NCBI GenBank assembly: GCA_947489525.1
Contig: CANLDW010000007.1
Span: 62,001 to 126,000, forward strand
DNA length: 64,000 nucleotides
Reading direction: 5' to 3'
Source of the DNA: an uncultured Psychrobacter sp.
Lineage (GTDB): Bacteria; Pseudomonadota; Gammaproteobacteria; Pseudomonadales; Moraxellaceae
Position 1 is the stretch's first letter; the number at the start of each line of letters is the position of its first letter. Both the position numbers and the translations under genes were made by a program. Shown here one piece after another: positions 26,297 to 35,702 of this stretch. The notes below the pieces were generated by a model. That model did not search any database. It had not been told where the DNA came from and was given only the letters and a program-made list of their open reading frames with translations.

Positions 26297-27673
26297 CTAT
26301 CTGCGCCGATTGACTTCGTCGTACTCACTACCCATTAGACCATCGCTAAAGACTTCGGAGAACTCGCGCTCGCTATCCTCGCTGATATGACCATCAAATA
26401 CCTCTTTAGTACCTGCCTCAGGATCATTGTACATGGCTAAGTCCATCTTACCCTCGGACTTAGCGACGATAGCAGTCACAGCGGCATCACCGCCAACGTT
26501 CACCGCCGTACGCAGCATATCTAAGATGCGATCAACCCCTAAGATAAGCGCAATACCTTCAACCGGCAAACCGACCTGCGCGAACACCATAGACAGCATA
26601 ATCAAACCAACGCCTGGAACACCTGCCGTACCGATAGAAGCCAGTACAGACATTAAGATAACCGTCAAATACTCAGCAATGCCCAAATCAACACCATAAA
26701 TATTAGCGATAAAGATCGTCGCCGTGCCCTGCATAATAGCCGTACCATCCATATTGATAGTCGCGCCGAAGGGGACAGTAAAGGAGGCTACAGAGTTGTT
26801 CACCCCCATGCGTTTGGTAACGGTACGTAAGGTGATCGGAATGGTGGCATTTGAGCTTGAAGTACTAAAAGCAAAGATTTGCACTTCACGCATCTTTGCC
26901 AAAAAAGTCTTGATGGATAGACCTGAAAAAACCTTTAGCACGATCATCATCGTCACAAAGAAATGGAAGGCAAGGGAGCCGACTAATATCGCCACATAAC
27001 CCAGTAGCGAGACAATCAGATCAAGCCCCAAATCCGCCATCGCATTGGTCAAAAGTACAAAGACACCATAAGGCGCTAAGTTCATAATGATCGTGACCAT
27101 CTTTAAGATGACTTCATTAAACAGCTCTAAGCTTTTTACTAAGCCCTTAGCAGGTTTACCTACCATCAAGATACTGACGCCGAGCAACACAGCGAAGAAG
27201 ATAATCGATAGCATATCGCCATTTGCCATGGCACTGATCGGATTTGAGGGGATAATATTGGCAAAAACTTCGAGCAGTGGCGGCGCAGACTTGGCTTCAA
27301 AAGTCGCTTCAGTAGGGATATTCATGCCCTGTCCAATACCAAAGAGCACCCCTAAGCCAATCGCGGTACTGATCGCAAGCGCAGTAGTCAGCATATAGAT
27401 AAAAAAGGTCTTCGTACCAATACGGCCAAGCAAGCGAATATCACCGATACCGCACACGCCACAAATCAGGGAGACAAGCACCAAGGGTACAACGAGCATT
27501 TTAAGAGAATTGATAAATAGCTTACCTATGATGGAGAATAATCCACCAGTCACATAGGTATTAATAAAGCCACCTTCAACGTTTAAATTAAATATATTTA
27601 TAATTAAACCCAGTACGATACCGAGTACCATAGCGACAATGATCTTGCCCGTTAGTCCCATGTTTTTCCACAT
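26297..27673 (-). CDS. Dicarboxylate/amino acid:cation symporter (DAACS family)
   Basis: A 458-residue inner-membrane secondary transporter. It has the GltP/DctA hallmark motifs: the TM7 region with AFSTSSSNATIPITL (serine-rich hairpin), TVPFGATINMDGTAIMQG (NMDGT substrate/sodium motif) and the second hairpin SIGTAGVPGVG. It takes up glutamate, aspartate or C4-dicarboxylates with sodium or protons; the sequence does not settle which. The ATG at 27673 with AAGGA 7 bases ahead is chosen over the upstream GTG. The C-terminal 60 residues are a charged, acidic cytoplasmic tail (EDSEREFSEVFSDG). Confidence 0.93.
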   Translation of the reverse strand: MWKNMGLTGKIIVAMVLGIVLGLIINIFNLNVEGGFINTYVTGGLFSIIGKLFINSLKMLVVPLVLVSLICGVCGIGDIRLLGRIGTKTFFIYMLTTALAISTAIGLGVLFGIGQGMNIPTEATFEAKSAPPLLEVFANIIPSNPISAMANGDMLSIIFFAVLLGVSILMVGKPAKGLVKSLELFNEVILKMVTIIMNLAPYGVFVLLTNAMADLGLDLIVSLLGYVAILVGSLAFHFFVTMMIVLKVFSGLSIKTFLAKMREVQIFAFSTSSSNATIPITLRTVTKRMGVNNSVASFTVPFGATINMDGTAIMQGTATIFIANIYGVDLGIAEYLTVILMSVLASIGTAGVPGVGLIMLSMVFAQVGLPVEGIALILGVDRILDMLRTAVNVGGDAAVTAIVAKSEGKMDLAMYNDPEAGTKEVFDGHISEDSEREFSEVFSDGLMGSEYDEVNRRR

Positions 27674-27981
27674 AATGTCTATCCTTGTACACCGCACTCA
27701 TAGTAAGGCGGGCTTTGCGTTAATGTCGTTGTCATCTTAAGCAAATATGATCGTTTAATCAGGATCTCTTTGAGACAATATAAAATAATTGTTTGCAGTA
27801 CTGCAAGATTTTTTTATCAATTAAAAACCTTGCATTATAGACAAAATAGGTGGTGAATTAAATGAATAAATGAGTAGACAATACTCGTCAGGACGCTCAT
27901 AAAAATAATGCAACATAAAAAGACCGCCAGTTAAATGACGGTCTTGTTTTTTGGAGCTATATAAAGCGCAATAATAGCAAG
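27674..27981. other. Intergenic region between the symporter and fadE-like genes
   Basis: Both flanking genes read leftward. The stretch holds the upstream region of the symporter gene and, at 27918-27952, the fadE terminator. No gene is seen. An AT-rich segment around 27780-27840 probably contains the symporter promoter, but no clear boxes stand out. Confidence 0.5.
27918..27952 (-). terminator. Rho-independent terminator of the acyl-CoA dehydrogenase gene
   Basis: AAGACCGcCA and TGaCGGTCTT pair around GTTAAA; A and T tracts lie on both sides, so on the minus strand the hairpin is followed by T. Confidence 0.75.
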
Positions 27982-30822
27982 TTAAGCTTTGTCGCTTTCA
28001 TCTACTGCATCACGGCGCAAACCATCTTGCCACTTTTCAGTAGCATTGGGGCTGTCATCGGTGCTATCGCGGCGACTGTGATTAGAGCGCATACGCTCAT
28101 TTAAGGCCGTTTCGGCATCACGATGACGGTGACTCAGTGCTTCGGCGTCAGGACGTGCTTCGCTAAAGTCTGTTTGAGACTCGGCTTCATTAGCAGTGTC
28201 CTGTTCATCGACCATTTCTACATCGCCATCTTCTTCGTAGCCGTGATTAGGATTCTCATCCCCTGTGTTTTCGCTGATATCATGATTGCTATTTTTGAGC
28301 TGAGCACCGTCTTTCAGTTGAGCATAGTCTGTCAGTCTATGAACCGCATTTTCTAAGGTATGCGGATTAACCCGTTCTTGCACCTCTTCTAAATGCTCAT
28401 CAAAGACATCAGTCAATAGCGAGTCATAACGTAGTGCATTGTACTGAATAAGCTTCTCAGCTTCCTCTTCAGTAATCTCACCGTCTTGACTGGCGCTGAC
28501 GACGTGATCTTCAAAAGTTAAGCCTTCAAACTTACCCTTATTCTCAGACTTTTTAAACTTATGCCATAAGGGCTCGACATTAAGAAGCGTCTGATAAGCG
28601 TGCTCCATACGACCTGCTGGATCTTCGGCATGCGTATTGTAGTACACCACAGATTTGAGATAATCACGGAACGGATTGGCCTCGAAATCATCCATCATCG
28701 TATCACCGAGCTCACGCTTGAGCTCATCGCTTGTCGGCGTAAAGATACGACCACTAGGAAAGGTAACAAAGCTAACCAGATTTGCTGCGATACGATTCGG
28801 GAAATTTGCAAAGAGAGCGATAAAGGCTTCTTGGATAGCGTATAGACTATCTTGCAGTGCAACTTTGGCATGTAAACGTTCAGACTCTGACTTGCTACCA
28901 TGCTCATAGAACTGCAAGATAGCAGTAGCAATAAATAGATGCGCATGGATATCAGCTAAGCGGCCAGAGAGCATCTCTTTACGTTTTAGATCTCCTGCTA
29001 GGATACCAAGTGCCATATCAGCCGTTAACGCGAAGCTGGCACTTAACCGATTAATATGCTTGTAATATGGACGAGTGAAAGTATCGGCAAAGTCAGGTGC
29101 TTTGCTACTACCGCCAATATAACCTGCGACAAAGGCTTTAGCACCGCGATTAAAGGTATAGCCTAAATGCTTAAAGAACAAAGTATCAAACTTTCTGATA
29201 GCGCCTTTTTTATCCTCGCTTTGTAGCAATTGCAGCTCATCAAAAAGGTAAGGATGACAGCGCATCGCACCTTGACCAAAAATCATCAGCGAGCGGGTCA
29301 AAATATTAGCGCCCTCAACGGTAATAGATACCGGAATCGCTTGATAAGGAATCGCTAAAAAGTTACGCGGGCCCATCTGAATAGCGCGACCACCAACCAC
29401 GTCCATGCCATCGTTGACGATCTCACGCATGGTCTCAGTCGCGTAGTATTTTGCCATTGCGGTCATCACAGATGGCGTACCCCCCTGATTTAGACCACAA
29501 GTCACCAAATGACGAAACGCCTCAAGCATATAAGTTTTGCTGGCAATACGGCTGGTTGCATCCTGTACCCCTTCAAACTTACCTACTGAGATCTTAAACT
29601 GTTCACGCACTCTTGCAAACGCGCCAACCGTCAAGTAGCTCATCTCACTTGCTGAGGTTGAGAGGGCAGGCAAAGAGATACCGCGGCCCACACCTAAGCA
29701 CTCCATTAGCATACGCCAGCCACGTCCTGCGTTTTCGATACCGCCGATGATATAATCAAGCGGAATAAAGACATCGGTACCATCGACCGTACCATTCATA
29801 AAGGGCGAGCCGCTTGGATTATGACGCGGACCGGTTATCACACCGTCGTGATCTGCAGGTACGAGCGCACAGGTAATACCGTAATCAACTTTATCAGGAT
29901 CGCCAAGCAGACCTTCTGGATCGTGAAGGGTAAAGGCCAGACCGACTACGGTTGCGATAGGAGCCAAAGTAATCCAGCGCTTAGAGAAGTTCATGCGCAG
30001 ACCAAGCACTTCTTTGCCCTCATGAGTGCCATAACAGACCACGCCTGTATCAGGGATAGCGCCTGCATCGGAGCCAGCTTCAGGACCGGTTAGACCAAAA
30101 CAGGGAATCTCAGTACCATTTGCAAGGCCCGGCAACCAGCGCTGCTTTTGTTCATCTGTACCATAGTGCATTAACAGCTCACCTGGTCCCAATGAGTTTG
30201 GTACCATACAGCTGACCGCTGCTGTCGGTGAACGCGAAGCGATCTTGCTCATGATACGGCTTTGCGCGTAGGAGCTAAACTCCAGACCACCGTACTCTTT
30301 TGGAATGATCAAACCTAAGATACCGCTATCTTTGATAAACTGCCAAACGGGCGGCGGTAAATCCTTATGCTCAGTATGCACCTTCCACTCATCAATCATC
30401 GCGCACAGCTCTTCGACTTCATTATCGATAAAGCTTTGCTCATCGGCAGATAGCTGCGGATAAGGATAACTGGCAAATTTGTCCCAATCAGGCGCGCCCA
30501 TAAATAGCTCTTTTTCCCACCAGCTAGTACCCGCATCAAGGGCTTCACGCTCAGTATCACTCATACTCGGCATAGCGCCGCCTAGAGTTTTATATACGGG
30601 ACGAGTAATCAAGGCTTGGCGCAGCGGCGCAATGAGTAAAATAAGACTCAAAAGTGCAATAGGAATGCCTAAAATAAGCGACCATGGACTAATAAAAGCA
30701 GTAATAATAACAGTGACAATAGCAACGATGCTACCGGTGACACGTGATAAAGACAGTAAAAAGATGGCCAAAACTACGGCTAACTGAATGATTACTGCCA
30801 AAACAAATAAGCCAATCTCCAT
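27982..30822 (-). CDS. fadE: FadE-type acyl-CoA dehydrogenase with C-terminal acidic extension
   Basis: A 946-residue flavoprotein that performs the first oxidation of fatty-acid beta-oxidation. Two hydrophobic helices at the N-terminus (FVLAVIIQLAVVLAIFLLS, then a second pair) anchor it to the membrane, as in E. coli FadE. The acyl-CoA dehydrogenase core follows, with CFGLTGPEAGSDAGAIPDTG and the FAD/substrate region (GRGWRMLMECLGVGRG, then GGRAIQMGPRNFLAIPYQ). E. coli FadE is 814 residues; the extra length is a tail from about residue 820 rich in E, D, N, S and R with no domain, likely disordered. The ATG at 30822 is preceded by AAGGAGA. Monocistronic. Confidence 0.93.
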   Translation of the reverse strand: MEIGLFVLAVIIQLAVVLAIFLLSLSRVTGSIVAIVTVIITAFISPWSLILGIPIALLSLILLIAPLRQALITRPVYKTLGGAMPSMSDTEREALDAGTSWWEKELFMGAPDWDKFASYPYPQLSADEQSFIDNEVEELCAMIDEWKVHTEHKDLPPPVWQFIKDSGILGLIIPKEYGGLEFSSYAQSRIMSKIASRSPTAAVSCMVPNSLGPGELLMHYGTDEQKQRWLPGLANGTEIPCFGLTGPEAGSDAGAIPDTGVVCYGTHEGKEVLGLRMNFSKRWITLAPIATVVGLAFTLHDPEGLLGDPDKVDYGITCALVPADHDGVITGPRHNPSGSPFMNGTVDGTDVFIPLDYIIGGIENAGRGWRMLMECLGVGRGISLPALSTSASEMSYLTVGAFARVREQFKISVGKFEGVQDATSRIASKTYMLEAFRHLVTCGLNQGGTPSVMTAMAKYYATETMREIVNDGMDVVGGRAIQMGPRNFLAIPYQAIPVSITVEGANILTRSLMIFGQGAMRCHPYLFDELQLLQSEDKKGAIRKFDTLFFKHLGYTFNRGAKAFVAGYIGGSSKAPDFADTFTRPYYKHINRLSASFALTADMALGILAGDLKRKEMLSGRLADIHAHLFIATAILQFYEHGSKSESERLHAKVALQDSLYAIQEAFIALFANFPNRIAANLVSFVTFPSGRIFTPTSDELKRELGDTMMDDFEANPFRDYLKSVVYYNTHAEDPAGRMEHAYQTLLNVEPLWHKFKKSENKGKFEGLTFEDHVVSASQDGEITEEEAEKLIQYNALRYDSLLTDVFDEHLEEVQERVNPHTLENAVHRLTDYAQLKDGAQLKNSNHDISENTGDENPNHGYEEDGDVEMVDEQDTANEAESQTDFSEARPDAEALSHRHRDAETALNERMRSNHSRRDSTDDSPNATEKWQDGLRRDAVDESDKA

Positions 30823-31152
30823 GACTGTCTCCTTAGTGAGGCTGCATTGATCAAATAGAGAAATATGTACGGTCGTACTAGAGCTAAGTAGCGCTTAGAA
30901 CCCTATAAACGCCCAAACAACGACAATAAAAAAGCTATGACTAAATAATTTAGCAACCTAAACTAAATAGCATAGACATCGAGTAATAGACATCAAGTAA
31001 TTAAGACTAAATAGCACAGACAAAGTAACACAAATATAGCTACTAATATGAAATAGTTCTTGACAATTATCAATAGATAAAACGCTACGCTATGTCGGCA
31101 ATATGTATCAATACCTGCATCAGCTAAAAAATACCACGACAAGCTAAGCTGT
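30823..31152. other. Intergenic region with short direct repeats
   Basis: Lies between radC and fadE, both on the minus strand. From about 30962 to 31030 the motif CTAAATAGCA(T/C)AGACA appears twice and ATAGACATC(G/A)AGTAAT twice in overlapping register. The rest is AT-rich and should hold the fadE promoter; I see no gene. Confidence 0.5.
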
Positions 31153-31872
31153 TTAGCTAAAAGGCGTTAAGCCATTCTCAGCATAAGATAAAGTGTCATT
31201 GCGCCCCACAATAATGTGATCGACTAGGGCCAAATCGATAAGATCGCATGCCTTTTTTAATTCATAGGTTAAGATATTGTCAGCATTTGACGGCTGTGCG
31301 TCAGTATGTGGATGATTGTGCGCGATAATGAGCTGGCTTGCCGCGTGGCTAATAGCGTGGCGTAGCACGTGCTTGATGCAAACCGAACACGATGAGATAC
31401 CGCCTGTAAATAAGATCTCAAAGTTGATAAGGCTCAATGCATTGTCTAAACACAAAACGGCAAAGACTTCACGGCTCTCACCACGAAGCTGGGTGCTGAT
31501 ATAATCCTTGACGATTTGCGAGCGTCCAAGCGCGTGACCTGTTTTGAGCTGACTATCGAGATAACGGGTGCCCATCTCGAGGGAGGCGAGTATTTGCGCG
31601 TACTTCGCAGGGCCGATACCGTGGCACGCTAGTACCGTTGCTTTTGGCGCAGCCAGTAGCTCGGCCAAACTACCGAATTGCTCAATTAAGTGGCGGGCAA
31701 GCTCTATGGCGGATTGCGACTGAGTGCCAGTACGCAAAAATATCGCTAGTATCTCAGCGTCTGATAACTGCGCGGCGCCAAACTTTAATAACTTCTCACG
31801 CGGTCTATCGTCTTCGTGCCAGTCTTTAATTGCCATCAGTGCTCCATTCAAGTTATCCATACCCATCATCAC
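31153..31872 (-). CDS. radC: RadC-family protein (JAMM/MPN domain)
   Basis: A 239-residue protein. An N-terminal helix-hairpin-helix region (LAAPKATVLACHGIGPAKYAQI) precedes a JAMM metal-binding domain with HNHPHTDAQPSNAD, equivalent to the usual HNHPSG..PS..D, plus an upstream catalytic glutamate region (EILFTGGISSCSV). The family is annotated as a DNA repair protein, but its biochemical role remains unsettled. Divergent radC and coaBC is the order seen in many gammaproteobacteria. The ATG choice among MMMGMDNLN is uncertain by up to four codons. Confidence 0.92.
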   Translation of the reverse strand: MMMGMDNLNGALMAIKDWHEDDRPREKLLKFGAAQLSDAEILAIFLRTGTQSQSAIELARHLIEQFGSLAELLAAPKATVLACHGIGPAKYAQILASLEMGTRYLDSQLKTGHALGRSQIVKDYISTQLRGESREVFAVLCLDNALSLINFEILFTGGISSCSVCIKHVLRHAISHAASQLIIAHNHPHTDAQPSNADNILTYELKKACDLIDLALVDHIIVGRNDTLSYAENGLTPFS

Positions 31873-32000
31873 AAGCTATCAGAGGGTATAAGGCAGCAAA
31901 TTATGTATAAGTGCGTGTATAAACGCGTAAAATCTTACCTAACTTATCGCATAATTGTTACTATAAGCGCAAATTTATCTTTTACTTAATACGCCTACAT

Positions 32001-33389
32001 ATGCCTATGTCAAACGTTGTGCTCGCTATTACTGGCGGTATCGCCGCTTATAAGTCCGCTGTATTTGCCCGCCTGCTTATCAAGGCAAGGTTTGAGGTGC
32101 GCGTCATTATGACCACAGGGGCGCAAGCCTTTATTACGCCACTGACCTTACAAGCGCTAACAGGCAATGAGGTACATACCTCACTGCTCGATGAGCGTGC
32201 CGAGGCGGGTATGGGTCATATTGAGCTGGCTAAGTGGGCAGATTTAGTGGTGGTTGCACCTGCGTCCGCTAATACGCTGGCACGGCTGGCGATGGGTATG
32301 GCAGATGATTTGTTGACGACCGTATGTCTGGCAACCAGCGCACCCGTCATATTAGCCCCTGCTATGAATCAGCAGATGTGGGCGCATCCTGCGGTTAGTC
32401 TTAACGTGCAAACACTGCGCGATATGAACTATCAAGTGATCACCCCAGCGAGCGGCGCGCAGGCGTGCGGTGATATAGGAGCAGGGCGCTTGCCCGAGCC
32501 CGAACAGCTGCTAGATGAAGTGCTTTTGTTTCATGCCAAACAGCGCACCCCGCAGCTATTAGCGGGTAAGCGCGTTGTTATTACCGCAGGACCAACGGTT
32601 GAGGCGATAGATCCCGTTCGTTATCTGTCCAATCACTCCACTGGGAAGATGGGCTTTGCGCTTGCGCGTGCTTGCGTGACAGCGGGTGCTGATGTGGTGC
32701 TTATCGCAGGCAGTAAAGTCACGCTACCGACGCCGCTTGGCGTCACGCGCATCAATGTCTTGTCTGCCAAAGAGATGCTCGTGGTCGCTCAACAGTCTGT
32801 CGATGGTAGTCACGCAGTCCTATTAGCAAAAGACGCAGTCGACATGACTGAGACGGAAAATATGAAAAGCATAAAAGGTAGAGAATCTCATACTCATCAA
32901 CACGAGCACGAGCATGGCGATTGCGACTGTGATATGGTAGCGGCGAACGTTGAAAGTACGCTGACGCATAAACGCCCAGCGGACGTGTTTATCGCTACTG
33001 CTGCCGTCGCCGACTATCGTACCGAGGAGGCCGCACCGCAAAAGATTAAAAAAACACAAGAAGCGATGAGCCTACACTTAGTCAAAAATCCAGACATTCT
33101 AGCGACGATATCGCTTGCGCATCCTGAGCTATTCGTTGTTGGCTTTGCGGCCGAGACGCAAGATGTCGAGCGCTATGCTCGCGGTAAGCTGGTGGCAAAG
33201 GATCTCGATATGATTGCCTGTAATGATGTCTCGCGGACAGATATTGGCTTTGCCAGCGATGATAATGCGATGCAAGTGTTCTTTGCTGAGCGCTACGAGC
33301 AGGATACACTGACGCTTGCCAAGACAAGTAAAGACAATATTGCCCAAAGTTTAGTACGCGTCATCGGTGAGACGCTGGCACAGCGCTAG
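32001..33389 (+). CDS. coaBC: CoaBC, phosphopantothenoylcysteine decarboxylase/synthetase with a His-rich insertion
   Basis: A 462-residue bifunctional enzyme of coenzyme A synthesis. Residues 1-190 are the FMN-dependent decarboxylase CoaC (ITGGIAAYKS; APAMNQQMW; ACGDIGAGRLPEP), and residues about 195-462 the CTP-dependent synthetase CoaB (VVITAGPTVEAIDPVRYLSN; TAAVADYR; KNPDIL; FAAET; ANDVS-like CNDVS). Typical CoaBC is about 400 residues. The excess is mainly an insertion at about 270-320 inside CoaB that contains a dense metal-ligand segment, HTHQHEHEHGDCDCD (about residues 296-310). The start ATG at 32001 is followed by a second ATG two codons later. Confidence 0.95.
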   Translation: MPMSNVVLAITGGIAAYKSAVFARLLIKARFEVRVIMTTGAQAFITPLTLQALTGNEVHTSLLDERAEAGMGHIELAKWADLVVVAPASANTLARLAMGMADDLLTTVCLATSAPVILAPAMNQQMWAHPAVSLNVQTLRDMNYQVITPASGAQACGDIGAGRLPEPEQLLDEVLLFHAKQRTPQLLAGKRVVITAGPTVEAIDPVRYLSNHSTGKMGFALARACVTAGADVVLIAGSKVTLPTPLGVTRINVLSAKEMLVVAQQSVDGSHAVLLAKDAVDMTETENMKSIKGRESHTHQHEHEHGDCDCDMVAANVESTLTHKRPADVFIATAAVADYRTEEAAPQKIKKTQEAMSLHLVKNPDILATISLAHPELFVVGFAAETQDVERYARGKLVAKDLDMIACNDVSRTDIGFASDDNAMQVFFAERYEQDTLTLAKTSKDNIAQSLVRVIGETLAQR

Positions 33390-33453
33390 GGGCTATTAAA
33401 AAGATTCTGGATATCTAGATATAGGGTTATCAAATAGGCTTATGAGATAGACT

Positions 33454-33660
33454 TTAGCGGTTAAACAAATTCAATAAGATAGTCGCGACTATACTGATAA
33501 CGATCATGGTGACGACGGGGAAGTACACGCGCGTATTGCCTGAGGTGTGCTTGATGTCGCCTGGCAGATTACCTATCCATGTAAATGCGTTTGGAAACAC
33601 CAGCCAAATTACCCCAACGATGACCAGTATGAGTCCGAATGCGATAAGTAGCTTTGCCAT
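33454..33660 (-). CDS. DUF2905 small membrane protein
   Basis: A 68-residue protein with two transmembrane helices. It matches the DUF2905 pattern: LIAFGLILVIVGVIWLV, then the polar loop with GNLPGDI and the strand VYFPVVTMIVISIV. Function unknown for the family. It lies convergent to coaBC and 29 bases downstream of the deacetylase gene on the same strand, so those two genes probably share a transcript. Confidence 0.88.
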   Translation of the reverse strand: MAKLLIAFGLILVIVGVIWLVFPNAFTWIGNLPGDIKHTSGNTRVYFPVVTMIVISIVATILLNLFNR

Positions 33661-33689
33661 AACGATCCTTAATGTATATTCAATAGGCT

Positions 33690-34610
33690 CTAGCCAGCAA
33701 CTGTTTTATTAAAGTAGATTTGCTGGGCGGCGCGAAAAGTATTGCAATGCGCCTCAACGACATCCTCAATACTCTCAGAATAACCGCCGCCCATCACAAT
33801 AGCGACAGGTATACCAGCAGCTTTGGCTTGTTCTAGTACGTATTCGTCACGTGCCATACAGCCCGCTTTTGTCAAACCGAGCTTACCGAGTTTATCGGTG
33901 GCTAGCACGTCGACTGCCGATTGATAAAAGATCATGTCAGGATCGACGTCCTCAATCAAGCGCGGCAAATTGTCTTGTAAAACCTGCAAATACACCGCAT
34001 CGCCCGTATCATTGGCCAGTTCAATATCGAGATCGGAGACTTGCTTACGAAACGGATAGTTTTTGGCACCGTGCATACTGAACACAAATACGCGCGGCTC
34101 ATGCTGCATAATACTGGCATTACCATTGCCTTGATGTACATCCAAATCAACAATCAGTATCTGGCTGGCCTGCTTGCGCATAAGTAGCAAGTTGCTGGCA
34201 ATACAGACATCGTTTAGGACGCAAAAGCCTTCGCCGTGATCAGCAAAGGCGTGATGCGTACCGCCTGCAACATTCATCGCTACCCCGTACTGCTGAGCAT
34301 ATAACGCGCACTCATAAGTAGCGTGAGCAATATAACGACCGCGCTCAACGAGCTCAGGCGTCATCTCAAAGCCGATCGCACGCGCCTCTTTACGAGGTAA
34401 CGTTTGCGTTTTAAGCTTATGCCAATACTCCGAGGTATGTGTCGTTAGAATCTCCGCCTCACTAAGACGCCTTGGTGCAAAGAAATTATCTTGTGTAATC
34501 GTGCCCTCGCTCAATAAACGCTCAGGAATCATCGTATACTTTTGCATTGGAAAGCGGTGTTTTTCTGGCACTGAGTATTTAAAAATATCAGAGTAAGCAA
34601 TTTTTAGCAT
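33690..34610 (-). CDS. Histone deacetylase superfamily protein (acetoin-utilisation/HDAC-like)
   Basis: A 306-residue zinc amidohydrolase of the class II HDAC-like group. The catalytic core is visible: the tandem histidine region GGTHHAFADHGEGFCVLND, the zinc ligands in LIVDLDVHQGNG, and the C-terminal QSAVDVLATDKLGKL and MGGGYSES segments. Bacterial members remove acetyl groups from polyamines or other small amines or proteins; the substrate here cannot be named. The N-terminus (LKIAYSDIFKYSVPEKHRFP) is the usual one for this subgroup, which supports the ATG at 34610. Confidence 0.9.
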   Translation of the reverse strand: MLKIAYSDIFKYSVPEKHRFPMQKYTMIPERLLSEGTITQDNFFAPRRLSEAEILTTHTSEYWHKLKTQTLPRKEARAIGFEMTPELVERGRYIAHATYECALYAQQYGVAMNVAGGTHHAFADHGEGFCVLNDVCIASNLLLMRKQASQILIVDLDVHQGNGNASIMQHEPRVFVFSMHGAKNYPFRKQVSDLDIELANDTGDAVYLQVLQDNLPRLIEDVDPDMIFYQSAVDVLATDKLGKLGLTKAGCMARDEYVLEQAKAAGIPVAIVMGGGYSESIEDVVEAHCNTFRAAQQIYFNKTVAG

Positions 34611-34706
34611 AAGTATTATTTGTAGTCGAATTGATTATCTAGTGCAGGATTTATAAGACGATAGCGTATCAGGAGCTTGAAGAAAAGATAGGCTTATAGC
34701 GCCATA

Positions 34707-35540
34707 CTACTGTACAGACTTGGTCGGTAAAAAAAAGGTTCTGGCGTCCGCTTGCGCGCGCATCTCACCAAGTAGGGTTGGGATATCTGTAGCTGGGTCG
34801 GGAGTGTTGATTAAATCGCTAAACATCTCATGACTGACCGTCGTCATTGCAATAACGCTTTGTAGTAGGTGGTCCAAGATATCGCTTGTGATACCAACTG
34901 CTTCAACATCAATAGCATTTTTGAATCGGATCTCGCCGTCGTTGACATCCATCTCAAGACTACCGATAAGCATATCATAGTTGATTTGGGTGATCAGGAG
35001 CATCGCGGCGCTTTGATGACTCTCAGGAATCATAAAGGGTAAGATACCGTAGACAGCTAGCAAGTTGTTTTTTTCTTGCACGCGAAATAAATAGCCACAA
35101 TCGAGCTGTTTATTGCGCATACGTAGCGATAAATGATGCGACTGATGCTCATCATGTGCGCGCGGACGATAGTAAGTATAGCGCCACTGCTTAGTGTGAA
35201 AGTACTGTTTTAGATAATCGACGATGGGGGTACTGTCGCGTTTTGAATAGGGCTTGAGCAGTGAGACTTTGTTTTGCGCGCTACTGCTATCATTAACAGT
35301 AGACGTATCAGCGCTCGTATAGGCATCTTCATCACTGTCACTGTCACTGTCACTGTCACTGTCACTGTCACTTTGATTATGACTGGCACTAGCATAATCG
35401 CAGACGTTATCGGACGTGTCAGCACCGCCGCATGCACTTGGTAGCTCGTCGCTAGCAGTAGCAGGTGTTCCTGATACCGTTAGCAAGCGTACAATCCTTT
35501 GCCATAAGTTGAGCTTATTATTGTGACTCATAAATAACAT
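34707..35540 (-). CDS. YbjN-like domain protein with a Ser-Asp repeat
   Basis: A 277-residue protein. The C-terminal part from about residue 105 (VDYLKQYFHTKQWRYTYY, then NLLAVYGILPF and LLITQINYDMLIGSLEMDVNDGEIRFKN) looks like a YbjN-type fold, which resembles type III secretion chaperones; the biological role of such proteins is poorly known. The N-terminal 100 residues are low complexity and acidic, with a (Ser-Asp)n run at residues 57-70 encoded by a tandem hexamer. ATG at 35538-35540; an alternative ATG lies three codons inside. Confidence 0.7.
   Translation of the reverse strand: MLFMSHNNKLNLWQRIVRLLTVSGTPATASDELPSACGGADTSDNVCDYASASHNQSDSDSDSDSDSDSDEDAYTSADTSTVNDSSSAQNKVSLLKPYSKRDSTPIVDYLKQYFHTKQWRYTYYRPRAHDEHQSHHLSLRMRNKQLDCGYLFRVQEKNNLLAVYGILPFMIPESHQSAAMLLITQINYDMLIGSLEMDVNDGEIRFKNAIDVEAVGITSDILDHLLQSVIAMTTVSHEMFSDLINTPDPATDIPTLLGEMRAQADARTFFLPTKSVQ
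35333..35372 (-). repeat. Tandem hexanucleotide repeat in a coding region
   Basis: CACTGT is repeated six times plus CACT (6.7 perfect copies on the plus strand). On the coding strand it reads AGTGAC, giving (Ser-Asp)n. The unit length is a multiple of three, so slippage would change protein length without a frameshift. Confidence 0.9.
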
Positions 35541-35702
35541 TCTGATCCATCATTTGACGGAGTAACCGCCACTAAGTGCAATCCTTGCACGAAACCTGTT
35601 GTTTTATTACGTGTAAATCAAAGCTCTATTACTCTACATACTGCACTCAATACTCACCACCCGCATAGACGTATAAGCTAGAGGTAGAAGCTGCCAAACG
35701 CG

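Noticed and set aside
35333..35372. Regular short repeats that might suggest a CRISPR array
   Set aside because: The unit is only 6 bases without spacers and lies in a coding frame; it is a microsatellite.
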